A program made the translations under genes and the position numbers. DNA of 64,000 nucleotides, taken from positions 27,991,843 to 28,055,842 of the forward strand of contig CM072810.1 in assembly GCA_037013495.1 (NCBI GenBank). Direction: 5' to 3'. Source of the stretch: Hippophae tibetana. Lineage: Eukaryota; Streptophyta; Magnoliopsida; Rosales; Elaeagnaceae. The notes beneath the pieces were generated by a model. The model had not been told where the DNA came from. It did no database searches and saw only the letters and a list, made by a program, of their open reading frames with translations. Every line of letters starts with the position of its first letter. Positions within the stretch are counted from its first letter, which is position 1. Of this stretch, positions 1-12,316 are shown piece by piece.

Positions 1-2358
1 TTAAATTCAACTTAATAATCATTTTAGAGCTCAAATTACCTTTTTTGTAATATCCCTGAAAAAAGGGTCTCTTCTTCCTATGAAATTTAGTAAATCTCAC
101 GGCAAGTAGAGCCACTTTCTCTTCATTGAGATTAGAGTCATCATTTCTAACAATTGGGTTAAAAACATGTTTGCTCGGACCACTATCCTTGATGTCTTAA
201 GAGCCAAGTTCTCTCCCTTCTCAAAAGTATATTACTCTCATCTTGGCCACTAGTGATGTAGTTCGAATGCCTACCCAACATATTCATTTAACAGTAAGTT
301 CAATTGGCTTATACATGGACTTAAGCAAGGTAATTTGGCATGAAATGATTCGGTAGTATTGGATTGATATTCTCATTCTAATTTTCTCTAATAATAGGTC
401 TACCCAAGTTTTAAAAGTAGTTGATTATGTTTGAAAAATATGCAAACACTTTGTCCAAAGTTTCATCCTCTTGCATGATATAGATTTCAAAATTTCCATT
501 CAACTATATAATTCTAGATTTATTTCATCGTTGAAATGCCTATATGAGTGGTCTCCAAAATGTTTCATGTTCTTTTGAAGAAGTTTAATTTTAAATTCAA
601 CTTAATAATCATTTTAGAGCTCGAATTACCTTTTTTTTAATATCCCTGAAAAAGAGTCTCTTTTTCCTATGAAATTTAGTAAATCTCACGGCAAGTAGAG
701 CCACTTTCTCTTCATTGAGATTAGAGTCATCATTTCTAACAATTGGGTTAAAAACATGTTTGCTCGGACCACTATACTTGATGTCTTAAGAGCCAAGTTC
801 TCTCCCTTCTCGAAAGTATATTACTCTCATCTTGGCCACTAGTGATGTAGTTCGAATGCCTGCCCAACATATTCATTTAACAGTAAGTTCAATTGGCTTG
901 TACATGGACTTAAGTAAATTAATTTGGCATGAAATGATACGGTAGTATTGGTATGATTTTCTCATTCTAGTTTTCTCTACTAATAGGTCCACCCAAGTTT
1001 TAAAAGTAGTTGATTACGTTTGAAAAATATGCAAAAAATTTGTCCAAAGCTTCATCCTCTTGCATGATATAGATTTCAAAATTTCCATTCAACTATATAA
1101 TTCTAGATTTATTTCATCGTTGAAATGCCTATATGAGTGGTCTCCAAAATGTTTCATGTTCTTTTGAAGAAGTTTAATTTTAAATTCAACTTAATAATCA
1201 TTTTAGAGCTCGAATTACCTTTTTTTTAATATCCCTGAAAAAGGGTCTCTTATTCCTATGAAATTTAGTAAATCTAACGGCAAGTAGAGCCACTTTCTCT
1301 TCATTGAGATTAGAGTCATCATTTCTAACAATTGGGTTAAAAACATGTTCCCTCGGACCACTATCCTTGATGTCTTAAGGGCCAAGTTCTCTCCCTTCGC
1401 AAAAGTATATTACTCTCATCTTGGCCACTAGTGATGTAGTTCGAATGCCTGCCCAACATATTCATTTAACAGTAAGTTCAATTGGCTTGTACATGGACTT
1501 AAGTAAATTAATTTGGCATGAAATGATTCGGTAGTATTGGATTGATATTCTCATTCTAATTTTCTCTAATAATAGGTCTACCCAAGTTTTAAAAGTAGTT
1601 GATTATGTTTGAAAAATATGCAAACACTTTGTCCAAAGTTTCATCCTCTTGCATGATATAGATTTCAAAATTTCCATTCAACTATATAATTCTAGATTTA
1701 TTTCATCGTTGAAATGCCTATATGAGTGGTCTCCAAAATGTTTCATGTTCTTTTGAAGAAGTTTAATTTTAAATTCAACTTAATAATCATTTTAGAGCTC
1801 GAATTACCTTTTTTTTAATATCCCTGAAAAAGAGTCTCTTTTTCCTATGAAATTTAGTAAATCTCACGGCAAGTAGAGCCACTTTCTCTTCATTGAGATT
1901 AGAGTCATCATTTCTAACAATTGGGTTAAAAACATGTTTGCTCGGACCACTATACTTGATGTCTTAAGAGCCAAGTTCTCTCCCTTCTCGAAAGTATATT
2001 ACCCTCATCTTGGCCACTAGTGATGTAGTTCGAATGCCTGCCCAACATATTCGTTTAACAGTAAGTTCAATTGGCTTATACATGGACTTAAGCAAGGTAA
2101 TTTGGCATGAAAATGATAAGGTAGTATTGGAATGATTTTCTCAATCTCATTTTCTTTGCTCATAGGTCCACCCAAGTTTTAAAAGTAGTTGATTACGTTT
2201 AAAAAATATGCAAAGACTTTGTCCAAAGCTTCATCCTCTTGCATGATATAGATTTCAAAATTTCCATTCAACTATATAATTCTAGATTTGTTTTATCGTT
2301 GATATGCCTATATGAGTGGTCTCCAAAATGTTTCATGTTCTGTTGAAGAAGTTTAATT
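1..2358 (-). repeat. Four-monomer segment M1-M4
   Basis: Monomers start at 1, 591, 1180 and 1769. M1 and the monomer at 2359 share the unusual front ctcaaattaccttttttgtaatatcc, 2358 bp apart. M2 and M4 share agagtctctttttcc and tatacttgatg, so types alternate here. M3 is distinguished by ctaacggc, ccctcgg and cttaaggg. This suggests a local two- and four-monomer periodicity cut off by the window edge. Confidence 0.8.
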
Positions 2359-5300
2359 TTAAATTCAACTTAATAATCATTTTAGAGCTCAAATTACCTT
2401 TTTTGTAATATCCCTGAAAAAAGGGTCTCTTCTTCCTATGAAATTTAGTAAATCTCACGGCAAGTAGAGCCACTTTCTCTTCATTGAGATTAGAGTCATC
2501 ATTTCTAACAATTGGGTTAAAAACATGTTTGCTCGGACCACTATCCTTGATGTCTTAAGAGCCAAGTTCTCTCCCTTCTCAAAAGTATATTACTCTCATC
2601 TTGGCCACAAGTGATGTAGTTCGAATGCCTACCCAACATATTCATTTAACAGTAAGTTCAATTGGCTTATACATGGACTTAAGCAAGGTAATTTGCCATG
2701 AAATGATACGGTAGTATTCGAATGATTTTCTCAATCTAATTTTCATTGCTAATAGGTCCACCCAAGTTTTAAAAGTAGTTGATTGCGTTTGAAAAATATG
2801 CAAACACTTTGCCCAAAGTTTCATCCTCTTGCATGATATAGATTTCAAAATTTCCATTCAACTATATAATTCTAGATTTATTTTATTGTTGAAATGTCTA
2901 TATGAGTGGTCTTCCAAATGTTTCATGTTCTTTTGAAGAAGTTTAATTTTAAATTCAACTTAATAATCATTTTAGAGGTCGAATTTCCTTTTTTTAATAT
3001 CCCTAAAAAAGGGTTTCTTCTTCCTATGAAATTGAGTAAATCTCACGGCAAGTAGAGTCACTTTCTCTTCATTGAGATTAGAGTCATCATTTCTAACAAT
3101 TGGGTCAAAAACATGTTCGCTTAGATCACTATCCTTGATGTTTGATGAGCCAAGTTCTCTCCCTTCTCGAAAGTATATTACTCTCATCTTGGCCACTAGT
3201 GATGTAGTTCGAATGCCTGCCCAACAGATTCATTTGACAGTAAGTTCAATTGGCTTGTACATGGACTTAAGCAACGTAATTTGGAATGAAAATGATAAGG
3301 TAGTATTGGAATGATTTTCTCAATCTAATTTTCTTTGCTAATAGGTCCACCCAAGTTTTAAAAGTAGTTGATTACGTTTGAAAAATATGCAAAGACTTTG
3401 TCCAAAGTTTCATCCTCTTGCATGATATAGATTTCAAAATTTCCATTCAATTATATAATTCTAGATTTATTTCATCGTTGAAATGCCTATATGAGTGGTC
3501 TCCAAAATGTTTCATGTTCATTTGAAGAAGTTTATTTTTAAATTCAACTTAATAATCATTTTAGAGCTCGAATTACCTTTTTTTTAATATCCCTGAAAAA
3601 GGGTCTCTTCTTCCTATGAAATTTAGTAAATCTCACGGCAAGTATAGCCACTTTCTCTTCATTGAGATTAGAGTCATCATTTCTAACAATTGGGTTAAAA
3701 ACATGTTTGCTCGGACCACTATCCTTGATGTCTTAAGAGCCAAGTTCTCTCCCTTCTCGAAAGTATATTACCCTCATCTTGGCCACTAGTGATGTAGTTC
3801 GAATGCCTGCCCAACATATTCGTTTAACAGTAAGTTCAATTGGCTTGTACATGGACTTAAGTAAATTAATTTGGCATGAAATGATACGGTAGTATTGGAT
3901 TGATATTCTCATTCTAATTTTCTCTAATAATAGGTCTACCCAAGTTTTAAAAGTAGTTGATTATGTTTGAAAAATATGCAAACACTTTGTCCAAAGTTTC
4001 ATCCTCTTGCATGATATAGATTTCAAAATTTCCATTCAACTATATAATTCCAGATTTATTTCATCGTTGAAATGCCTATATGAGTGGTCTCCAAAATGTT
4101 TCATGTTCTTTTGAAGAAGTTTAATTTTAAATTCAACTTAATAATCATTTTAGAGCTCGAATTACCTTTTTTTTATATATCCCTGAAAAAGGGTCTCTTA
4201 TTCCTATGAAATTTAGTAAATCTCACGGCAAGTAGAGCCACTTTCTCTTCATTGAGATTAGAGTCATCATTTCTAACAATTGGGTTAAAAACATGTTTGC
4301 TCGGACCACTATACTTGATGTCTTAAGAGCCAAGTTCTCTCCCTTCTCGAAAGTATATTACTCTCATCTTGGCCACTAGTGATGTAGTTCGAATGCCTAC
4401 CCAACATATTCGTTTAACAGTAAGTTCAATTGGCTTATACATGGACTTAAGCAAGGTAATTTGGCATGAAAATGATAAGGTAGTATTGGAATGATTTTCT
4501 CAATCTCATTTTCTTTGCTCATAGGTCCACCCAAGTTTTAAAAGTAGTTGATTACGTTTAAAAAATATGCAAAGACTTTGTCCAAAGCTTCATCCTCTTG
4601 CATGATATAGATTTCAAAATTTCCATTCAACTATATAATTCTAGATTTATTTTATCGTTGATATGCCTATATGAGTGGTCTCCAAAATGTTTCATGTTCT
4701 TTTGAAGAAGTTTAATTTTAAATTCAACTTAATAATCATTTTAGAGCTCGAATTACCTTTTTTTTAATATCCCTAAAAAAGGGTCTCTACTTTATTTGAA
4801 ATTTAGTAAATCTCACGGCCAGTAGAGCCACTTTCTCTTCATTGAGAAAAGAGTCATCATTTCTAACAATTGGGTTAAAAACATGTTCGCTCGGACCACT
4901 ATCCTTGATGTCTTAAGAGCCAAGTTCTCTCCCTTCTCAAAAGTATATTACTCTCATCTTGGCCACTAGTGATGTAGTTCGAATGCCTGCCCAACATATT
5001 CGTTTAACAGTAAGTTCAATTGGCTTGTACATGGACTTAAGTAAATTAATTTGGCATGAAATGATACGGTAGTATTGGTATGATTTTCTCATTCTAGTTT
5101 TCTCTACTAATAGGTCCACCCAAGTTTTAAAAGTAGTTGATTACGTTTGAAAAATATGCAAAAAATTTGTCCAAAGTTTCATCCTCTTGCATGATATAGA
5201 TTTCAAAATTTCCATTCAACTATATAATTCTAGATTTATTTCATCGTTGAAATGCCTATATGAGTGGTCTCCAAAATGTTTCATGTTCATTTGAAGAAGT

Positions 5301-8252
5301 TTAATTTTAAATTCAACTTAATAATCATTTTAGAGCTCGAATTACCTTTTTTTTAATATCCCTGAAAAAGGGTCTCTTCTTCCTATGAAATTTAGTAAAT
5401 CTCACGGCAAGTATAGCCACTTTCTCTTCATTGAGATTAGAGTCATCATTTCTAACAATTGGGTTAAAAACATGTTTGCTCGGACCACTATCCTTGATGT
5501 CTTAAGAGCCAAGTTCTCTCCCTTCTCGAAAGTATATTACCCTCATCTTGGCCACTAGTGATGTAGTTCGAATGCCTGCCCAACATATTCGTTTAACAGT
5601 AAGTTCAATTGGCTTGTACATGGACTTAAGTAAATTAATTTGGCATGAAATGATACGGTAGTATTGGATTGATATTCTCATTCTAATTTTCTCTAATAAT
5701 AGGTCTACCCAAGTTTTAAAAGTAGTTGATTATGTTTGAAAAATATGCAAACACTTTGTCCAAAGTTTCATCCTCTTGCATGATATAGATTTCAAAATTT
5801 CCATTCAACTATATAATTCTAGATTTATTTCATCGTTGAAATGCCTATATGAGTGGTCTCCAAAATGTTTCATGTTCTTTTGAAGAAGTTTAATTTTAAA
5901 TTCAACTTAATAATCATTTTAGAGCTCGAATTACCTTTTTTTTATATATCCCTGAAAAAGGGTCTCTTATTCCTATGAAATTTAGTAAATCTCACGGCAA
6001 GTAGAGCCACTTTCTCTTCATTGAGATTAGAGTCATCATTTCTAACAATTGGGTTAAAAACATGTTTGCTCGGACCACTATACTTGATGTCTTAAGAGCC
6101 AAGTTCTCTCCCTTCTCGAAAGTATATTACCCTCATCTTGGCCACTAGTGATGTAGTTCGAATGCCTGCCCAACATATTCGTGTAACAGTAAGTTCAATT
6201 GGCTTATACATGGACTTAAGCAAGGTAATTTGGCATGAACATGATACGGTAGTATTGGATTGATATTCTCATTCTAATTTTCTCTAATAATAGGTCTACC
6301 CAAGTTTTAAAAGTAGTTGATTATGTTTGAAAAATATGCAAAGACTTTGTCCAATGTTTCATCCCTCTGGCATGATATAGATTCCAAAATTTCCATTCAA
6401 CTATATAATTCTAGATTTATTTGATCGTTGAAATGCCTATATGAGTGGTCTCCAAAATGTTTCATGTTCTTTTGAAGAAGTTTAATTTTAAATTCAACTT
6501 AATAATCATTTTAGAGCTCAAATTACCTTTTTTTTAATATCCCTAAAAAAGGGTCTCTTCTTCCTATGAAATTTAGTAAATCTCACGGCAAGTAGAGCCA
6601 CTTTCTCTTCATTGAGATAAGAGTCATCATTTCTAACAATTGGGTTAAAAACATGTTCGCTCGGACCACTATTCTTGATGTCTTAAGAGCCAAGTTCTCT
6701 CCCTTCTCAAAAGTATATTACTCTCATCTTGGCCACTAGTGATGTAGTTCGAATTCCTACCCAACATATTCATTTACAGTAAGTTCAATTGGCTTGTACA
6801 TGGACTTAAGTAAATTAATTTGGTATGAAATGATACGGTAGTATTGGAATGATTTTCTCATTCTAGTTTTCTCTACTAATAGGTCCACCCAAGTTTTAAA
6901 AGTAGTTGATTACGTTTGAAAAATAAGCAAAAAATTTGTCCAAAGTTTCATCCTCTTGCATGATATAGATTTCAAAATTTCCATACAACTATATAATTCT
7001 AGATTTATTTCATCCTTGAAATGCCTATATGAGTGGTCTCCAAAATGTTTCATGTTCTGTTGAAGAAGTTTAATTTTAAATTCAACTTAATAATCATTTT
7101 AGAGCTCGAATTACCTTTTTTTTAATATCCCTGAAAAAGGGTCTCTTCTTCTATGAAATTTAGTAAATCTCACGGCAAGTAGAGCCACTTTCTCTTCATT
7201 GAGATTAGAGTCATCATTTCTAACAATTGGGTTAAAAACATGTTTGCTCGGACCACTATCCTTGATGTCTTAAGAGCCAAGTTCTCTCCCTTCTCGAAAG
7301 TATATTACCCTCATCTTGGCCACTAGTGATGTAGTTCGAATGCATGCCCAACATATTCGTTTAACAGTAAGTTCAATTGGCTTATACATGGACTTAAGCA
7401 AGTTAATTTGGCATGAAAATGATAAGGTAGTATTGGAATGATTTTCTCAATCTCATTTTCTTTGCTAATAGGTCCACCCAAGTTTTAAAAGTAGTTGATT
7501 ACGTTTGAAAAATATGCAAAGACTTTTTCCAAAGTTTCATCCTCTTGCATGATATAGATTTCAAAATTTCCATTCAACTATATAATTGTAGATTTATTTT
7601 ATTGTTGAAATGCCTATATGAGTGGTCTCCAAAATGTTTCATGTTCTTTGGAAGAAGTCTAATTTTAAATTCAACTTAATAATCATTTTAGAGCTCGAAT
7701 TATTTTTTTTAATATCCCTAAAAAAGGGTCTCTTCTTCCTATGAAATTTAGTAAATCTCACGGCAAGTAGAGCCATTTTCTCTTCTTTGAGATTAGAGTC
7801 ATCATTTCTAACAATTGGGTCAAAAACATGTTCGCTAGGACCACTATCCTTGATGTCTTAAGAGCCAAGTTCTCTCCCTTCTCGAAAGTATATTACTCTC
7901 ATCTTGGCCTCAAGTGATGTTGTTCAAATGCCAGCCCAACATATTCGTATAAAAGTAAGTTCTATTGACTTGTACATGGACTTAAGCGAATTAATTTGTT
8001 ATGAAAATAATAAGGTAGTATTGGAATGATTTTCTCAATCAAATTTTCTCTACTAATAGGTCCACCCAAGTTTTAAAAGTAGTTGATTAAGTTTGAAAAA
8101 TATGCAAAAAATTTGTCCAAAGTTTCATCCTCTTGCATGATATAGATTTCAAAATTTCCATACAACTATATAATTCTAGATTTATTTCATCCTTGAAATG
8201 CCTATATGAGTGGTCTCCAAAATGTTTCATGTTCTGTTGAAGAAGTTTAATT
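2359..8252 (-). repeat. Mixed monomers M5-M14
   Basis: Ten monomers start at 2359, 2949, 3538, 4127, 4718, 5307, 5896, 6488, 7076 and 7665. They are individually distinguishable: 4718 has ctctactttatttg, 5896 has a T-run followed by atatatccc, 7076 has ttcttctatgaaa, and 7665 follows agtctaatttt and has a long T-run with caagtgatgttgttc. The segment 2949-6487 recurs in the same order at 14612-18150, 11,663 bp away. Members of this set reappear scattered through the next 18 kb, so this is one source order of the later higher-order repeats. Confidence 0.85.
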
Positions 8253-11200
8253 TTAAATTCAACTTAATAATCATTTTAGAGCTCGAATTACCTTTTTTTT
8301 AATATCCCAGAAAAAGGGTCTCTTCTTCCTATGAAATTTAGTAAATCTCACGGCAAGTAGAGCCACTTTCTCTTCATTGAGATTAGAGTCATCATTTCTA
8401 ACAATTGGGTTAAAAACATGTTTGCCCGGACCACTATCCTTGATGTCTTAAGAGCCAAGTTCTCTCCCTTCTCGAAAGTATATTACCCTCATCTTGGCCA
8501 CTAGTGATGTAGTTCGAATGCATGCCCAACATATTCGTTTAACAGTAAGTTCAATTGGCTTATACATGGACTTAAGCAAGGTAATTTGGCATGAAAATGA
8601 TAAGGTAATATTGGAATGATTTTCTCAATCTCATTTTCTTTGCTAATAGGTCCACCCAAGTTTTAAAAGTAGTTGATTACGTTTGAAAAATATGCAAAGA
8701 CTTTGTCCAAAGTTTCATCCTCTTGCATGATATAGATTTCAAAATTTCCATTCAACTATATAATTCTAGATTTATTTCATCGTTGAAATGCCTATATGAG
8801 TGGTCTCCAAAATGTTTCATGTTCTTTTGAAGAAGTTTAATTTTAAATTCAACTTAATAATCATTTTAGAGCTCGAATTACCTTTTTTTTAATATCCCTG
8901 AAAAAGGGTCTCTTCTTCCTATGAAATTTAGTAAATCTCACGGCAAGTAGAGCCACTTTCTCTTCATTGAGATTAGAGTCATCATTTCTAACAATTGGGT
9001 CAAAAACATGTTCGCTCGGACCACTATCCTTGATGTCTTAAGAGCCAAGTTCTCTCCCTTCTCGAAAGTATATTACTCCCATCTTGGCCTCAAGTGATGT
9101 TGTTCGAATACCAGCCCAACATTTTCGTTTAAAAGTAAGTTCTATTGGCTTGTACATGGACTTAAGCAAATTAATTTGTTATGAAAATAACAAGGTAGTA
9201 TTGGAATTATTTTCTCAATCTAATTTTCTTAGTTGATAGGTCCGCCCATGTTTTAAAAGTATTTGATTACGTTTGAAAAATTTTCAAATTCTAGATTTAT
9301 TTTATCGTTGAAATGCCTATATGAGTGGTCTCCAAAATGTTTCATGTTCTTTTGAAGAAGTTTAATTTTAAATTGAACTTAATAATCATTTTAGAGCTCA
9401 AATTACCTTATTTTTAATATCCCAAAAAAAATGTCTCTTCTTCCTATGAAATTTAGTAAATCTCACGACAAGTAGAGCCACTTTCTCTTCATTGAGATTA
9501 GAGTCATCATTTCTAACAATTGGGTCAAAAACATGTTCGCTCGGACCTCTATCCTTGATGTTTGATGAGCCAAGTTCTCTCCCTTCTCGAAAGTATATTA
9601 GTCTCATCTTGGCCACAAGTGATGCTGTTTGAATGCCTGCCGAACAGATTAATTTAAAAGTATGATCAATTGGCTTGTACATGGAGTTAAGCAAGGTAAT
9701 TTGGCATGAAAATGATAAGGTAGTATTCGAATGATTTTCTCAATATAATTTTCATTGCTAATAGGTCCACCCAAGTTTTAAAAGTAGTTGATTACGTTTG
9801 AAAAATATGCAAAGAGTTTGTCCAAAGTTTCATCCTCTTCCATGATATAGATGTCAAAATTTCCATTCAACTATATAATTCCAGATTTATTTTATCGTTG
9901 AAATGCCTATATTAGTGGTCTCCAAAATGTTTCATGTTCTTTTGAAGAAGTTTAATTTTAAATTGAACTTAATAATCATTTTAGAGCTCAAATTACCTTA
10001 TTTTTAATATCCCAAAAAAAGTGTCTCTTCTTCCTATGAAAATTAGTAAATCTCACGGCAAGTAGAGCCACTTTCTCTTCATTGAGATTAGAGTCATCAT
10101 TTCTAACAATTGGGTCAAAAACATGTTCGCTCGGACCTCTATCCTTGATGTCTTAAGAGCCAAGTTCTCTCCCTTCTCGAATGTATATTACTCTCATCTT
10201 GGCCACAAGTGATGCTGTTTGAATGCCTGCCGAACGGATTAATTTAAAAGTATGTTCAATTGGCTTGTACATGGATTTAAGCAAGGTAATTTGGCATGAA
10301 AATGATAAAGTAGTATTCGAATGATTTTCTCAATCTAATTTTCATTGCTAATAGGTCCACCCAAGTTTTAAAAGTAGTTGATTGCGTTTGAAAAATATGC
10401 AAAGACTTTGTCCAAAGTTTCATCCTCTTGCATGATATAGATTTCAAAATTTCCATTCAACTATATAATTCTAGATTTATTTTATTGTTGAAATGTCTAT
10501 ATGAGTGGTCTTCCAAATGTTTCATGTTCTTTTGAAGAAGTTTAATTTTAAATTCAACTTAATAATCATTTTAGATGTCGAATTTCCTTTTTTTAATATC
10601 CCTAAAAAAGGGTTTCTTCTTCCTATGAAATTGAGTAAATCTCACGGCAAGTAGAGTCACTTTCTCTTCATTGAGATTAGAGTCATCATTTCTAACAATT
10701 GGGTCAAAAACATGTTCGCTTAGATCACTATCCTTGATGTTTGATGAGCCAAGTTCTCTCCCTTCTCGAAAGTATATTACTCTCATCTTGGCCACTAGTG
10801 ATGTAGTTCGAATGCCTGCCCAACAGATTCATTTAACAGTAAGTTCAATTGGCTTGTACATGGACTTAAGCAACGTAATTTGGAATGAAAATGATAAGGT
10901 AGTATTGGAATGATTTTCTCAATCTAATTTTCTTTGCTAATAGGTCCACCCAAGTTTTAAAAGTAGTTGATTACGTTTGAAAAATATGCAAAGACTTTGT
11001 CCAAAGTTTCATCCTCTTGCATGATATAGATTTCAAAATTTCCATTCAATTATATAATTCTAGATTTATTTCATCGTTGAAATGCCTATATGAGTGGTCT
11101 CCAAAATGTTTCATGTTCATTTGAAGAAGTTTAATTTTAAATTCAACTTAATAATCATTTTAGAGCTCGAATTACCTTTTTTTTAATATCCCTGAAAAAG

Positions 11201-12316
11201 GGTCTCTTCTTCCTATGAAATTTAGTAAATCTCACGGCAAGTATAGCCACTTTCTCTTCATTGAGATTAGAGTCATCATTTCTAACAATTGGGTTAAAAA
11301 CATGTTTGCTCGGACCACTATCCTTGATGTCTTAAGAGCCAAGTTCTCTCCCTTCTCGAAAGTATATTACCCTCATCTTGGCCACTAGTGATGTAGTTCG
11401 AATGCCTGCCCAACATATTCGTTTAACAGTAAGTTCAATTGGCTTGTACATGGACTTAAGTAAATTAATTTGGCATAAAATGATACGGTAGTATTGGATT
11501 GATATTCTCATTCTAATTTTCTCTAATAATAGGTCTACCCAAGTTTTAAAAGTAGTTGATTATGTTTGAAAAATATGCAAACACTTTGTCCAAAGTTTCA
11601 TCCTCTTGCATGATATAGATTTCAAAATTTCCATTCAACTATATAATTCCAGATTTATTTCATCGTTGAAATGCCTATATGAGTGGTCTCCAAAATGTTT
11701 CATGTTCTTTTGAAGAAGTTTAATTTTAAATTCAACTTAATAATCATTTTAGAGCTCGAATTACCTTTTTTTTATATATCCCTGAAAAAGGGTCTCTTAT
11801 TCCTATGAAATTTAGTAAATCTCACGGCAAGTAGAGCCACTTTCTCTTCATTGAGATTAGAGTCATCATTTCTAACAATTGGGTTAAAAACATGTTTGCT
11901 CGGACCACTATACTTGATGTCTTAAGAGCCAAGTTCTCTCCCTTCTCGAAAGTATATTACTCTCATCTTGGCCACTAGTGATGTAGTTCGAATGCCTACC
12001 CAACATATTCGTTTAACAGTAAGTTCAATTGGCTTATACATGGACTTAAGCAAGGTAATTTGGCATGAAAATGATAAGGTAGTATTGGAATGATTTTCTC
12101 AATCTCATTTTCTTTGCTAATAGGTCCACCCAAGTTTTAAAAGTAGTTGATTACGTTTGAAAAATATGCAAAGACTTTGTCCAAAGTTTCATCCTCTTGC
12201 ATGATATAGATTTCAAAATTTCCATTCAACTATATAATTCTAGATTTATTTTATTGTTGAAATGCCTATATGAGTGGTCTCCAAAATGTTTCATGTTCTG
12301 TTGAAGAAGTTTAATT
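8253..12316 (-). repeat. 7-monomer higher-order repeat, 4064 bp, copy 1
   Basis: Monomers start at 8253, 8843 (short, 525 bp), 9368, 9958, 10548, 11137 and 11726. Each has a near-identical partner exactly 4064 bp downstream. Diagnostic marks are cccagaaaaagg with tttgcccgg in the first, the 65-bp deletion in the second, gacaagtagagcc in the third, and aatttccttttttt with cttagatcac in the fifth. Confidence 0.95.
8843..9367 (-). repeat. Short satellite monomer with 65-bp deletion
   Basis: 525 bp. gaaaaattttcaaattctag replaces the stretch from gcaaagactttg to actatataattctag. It is the second monomer of the 4064-bp unit; its copy lies at 12907-13431. The shared breakpoint with four other 525-bp monomers and one of 524 bp indicates a single ancestral deletion later spread by block duplication. 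Confidence 0.95.
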
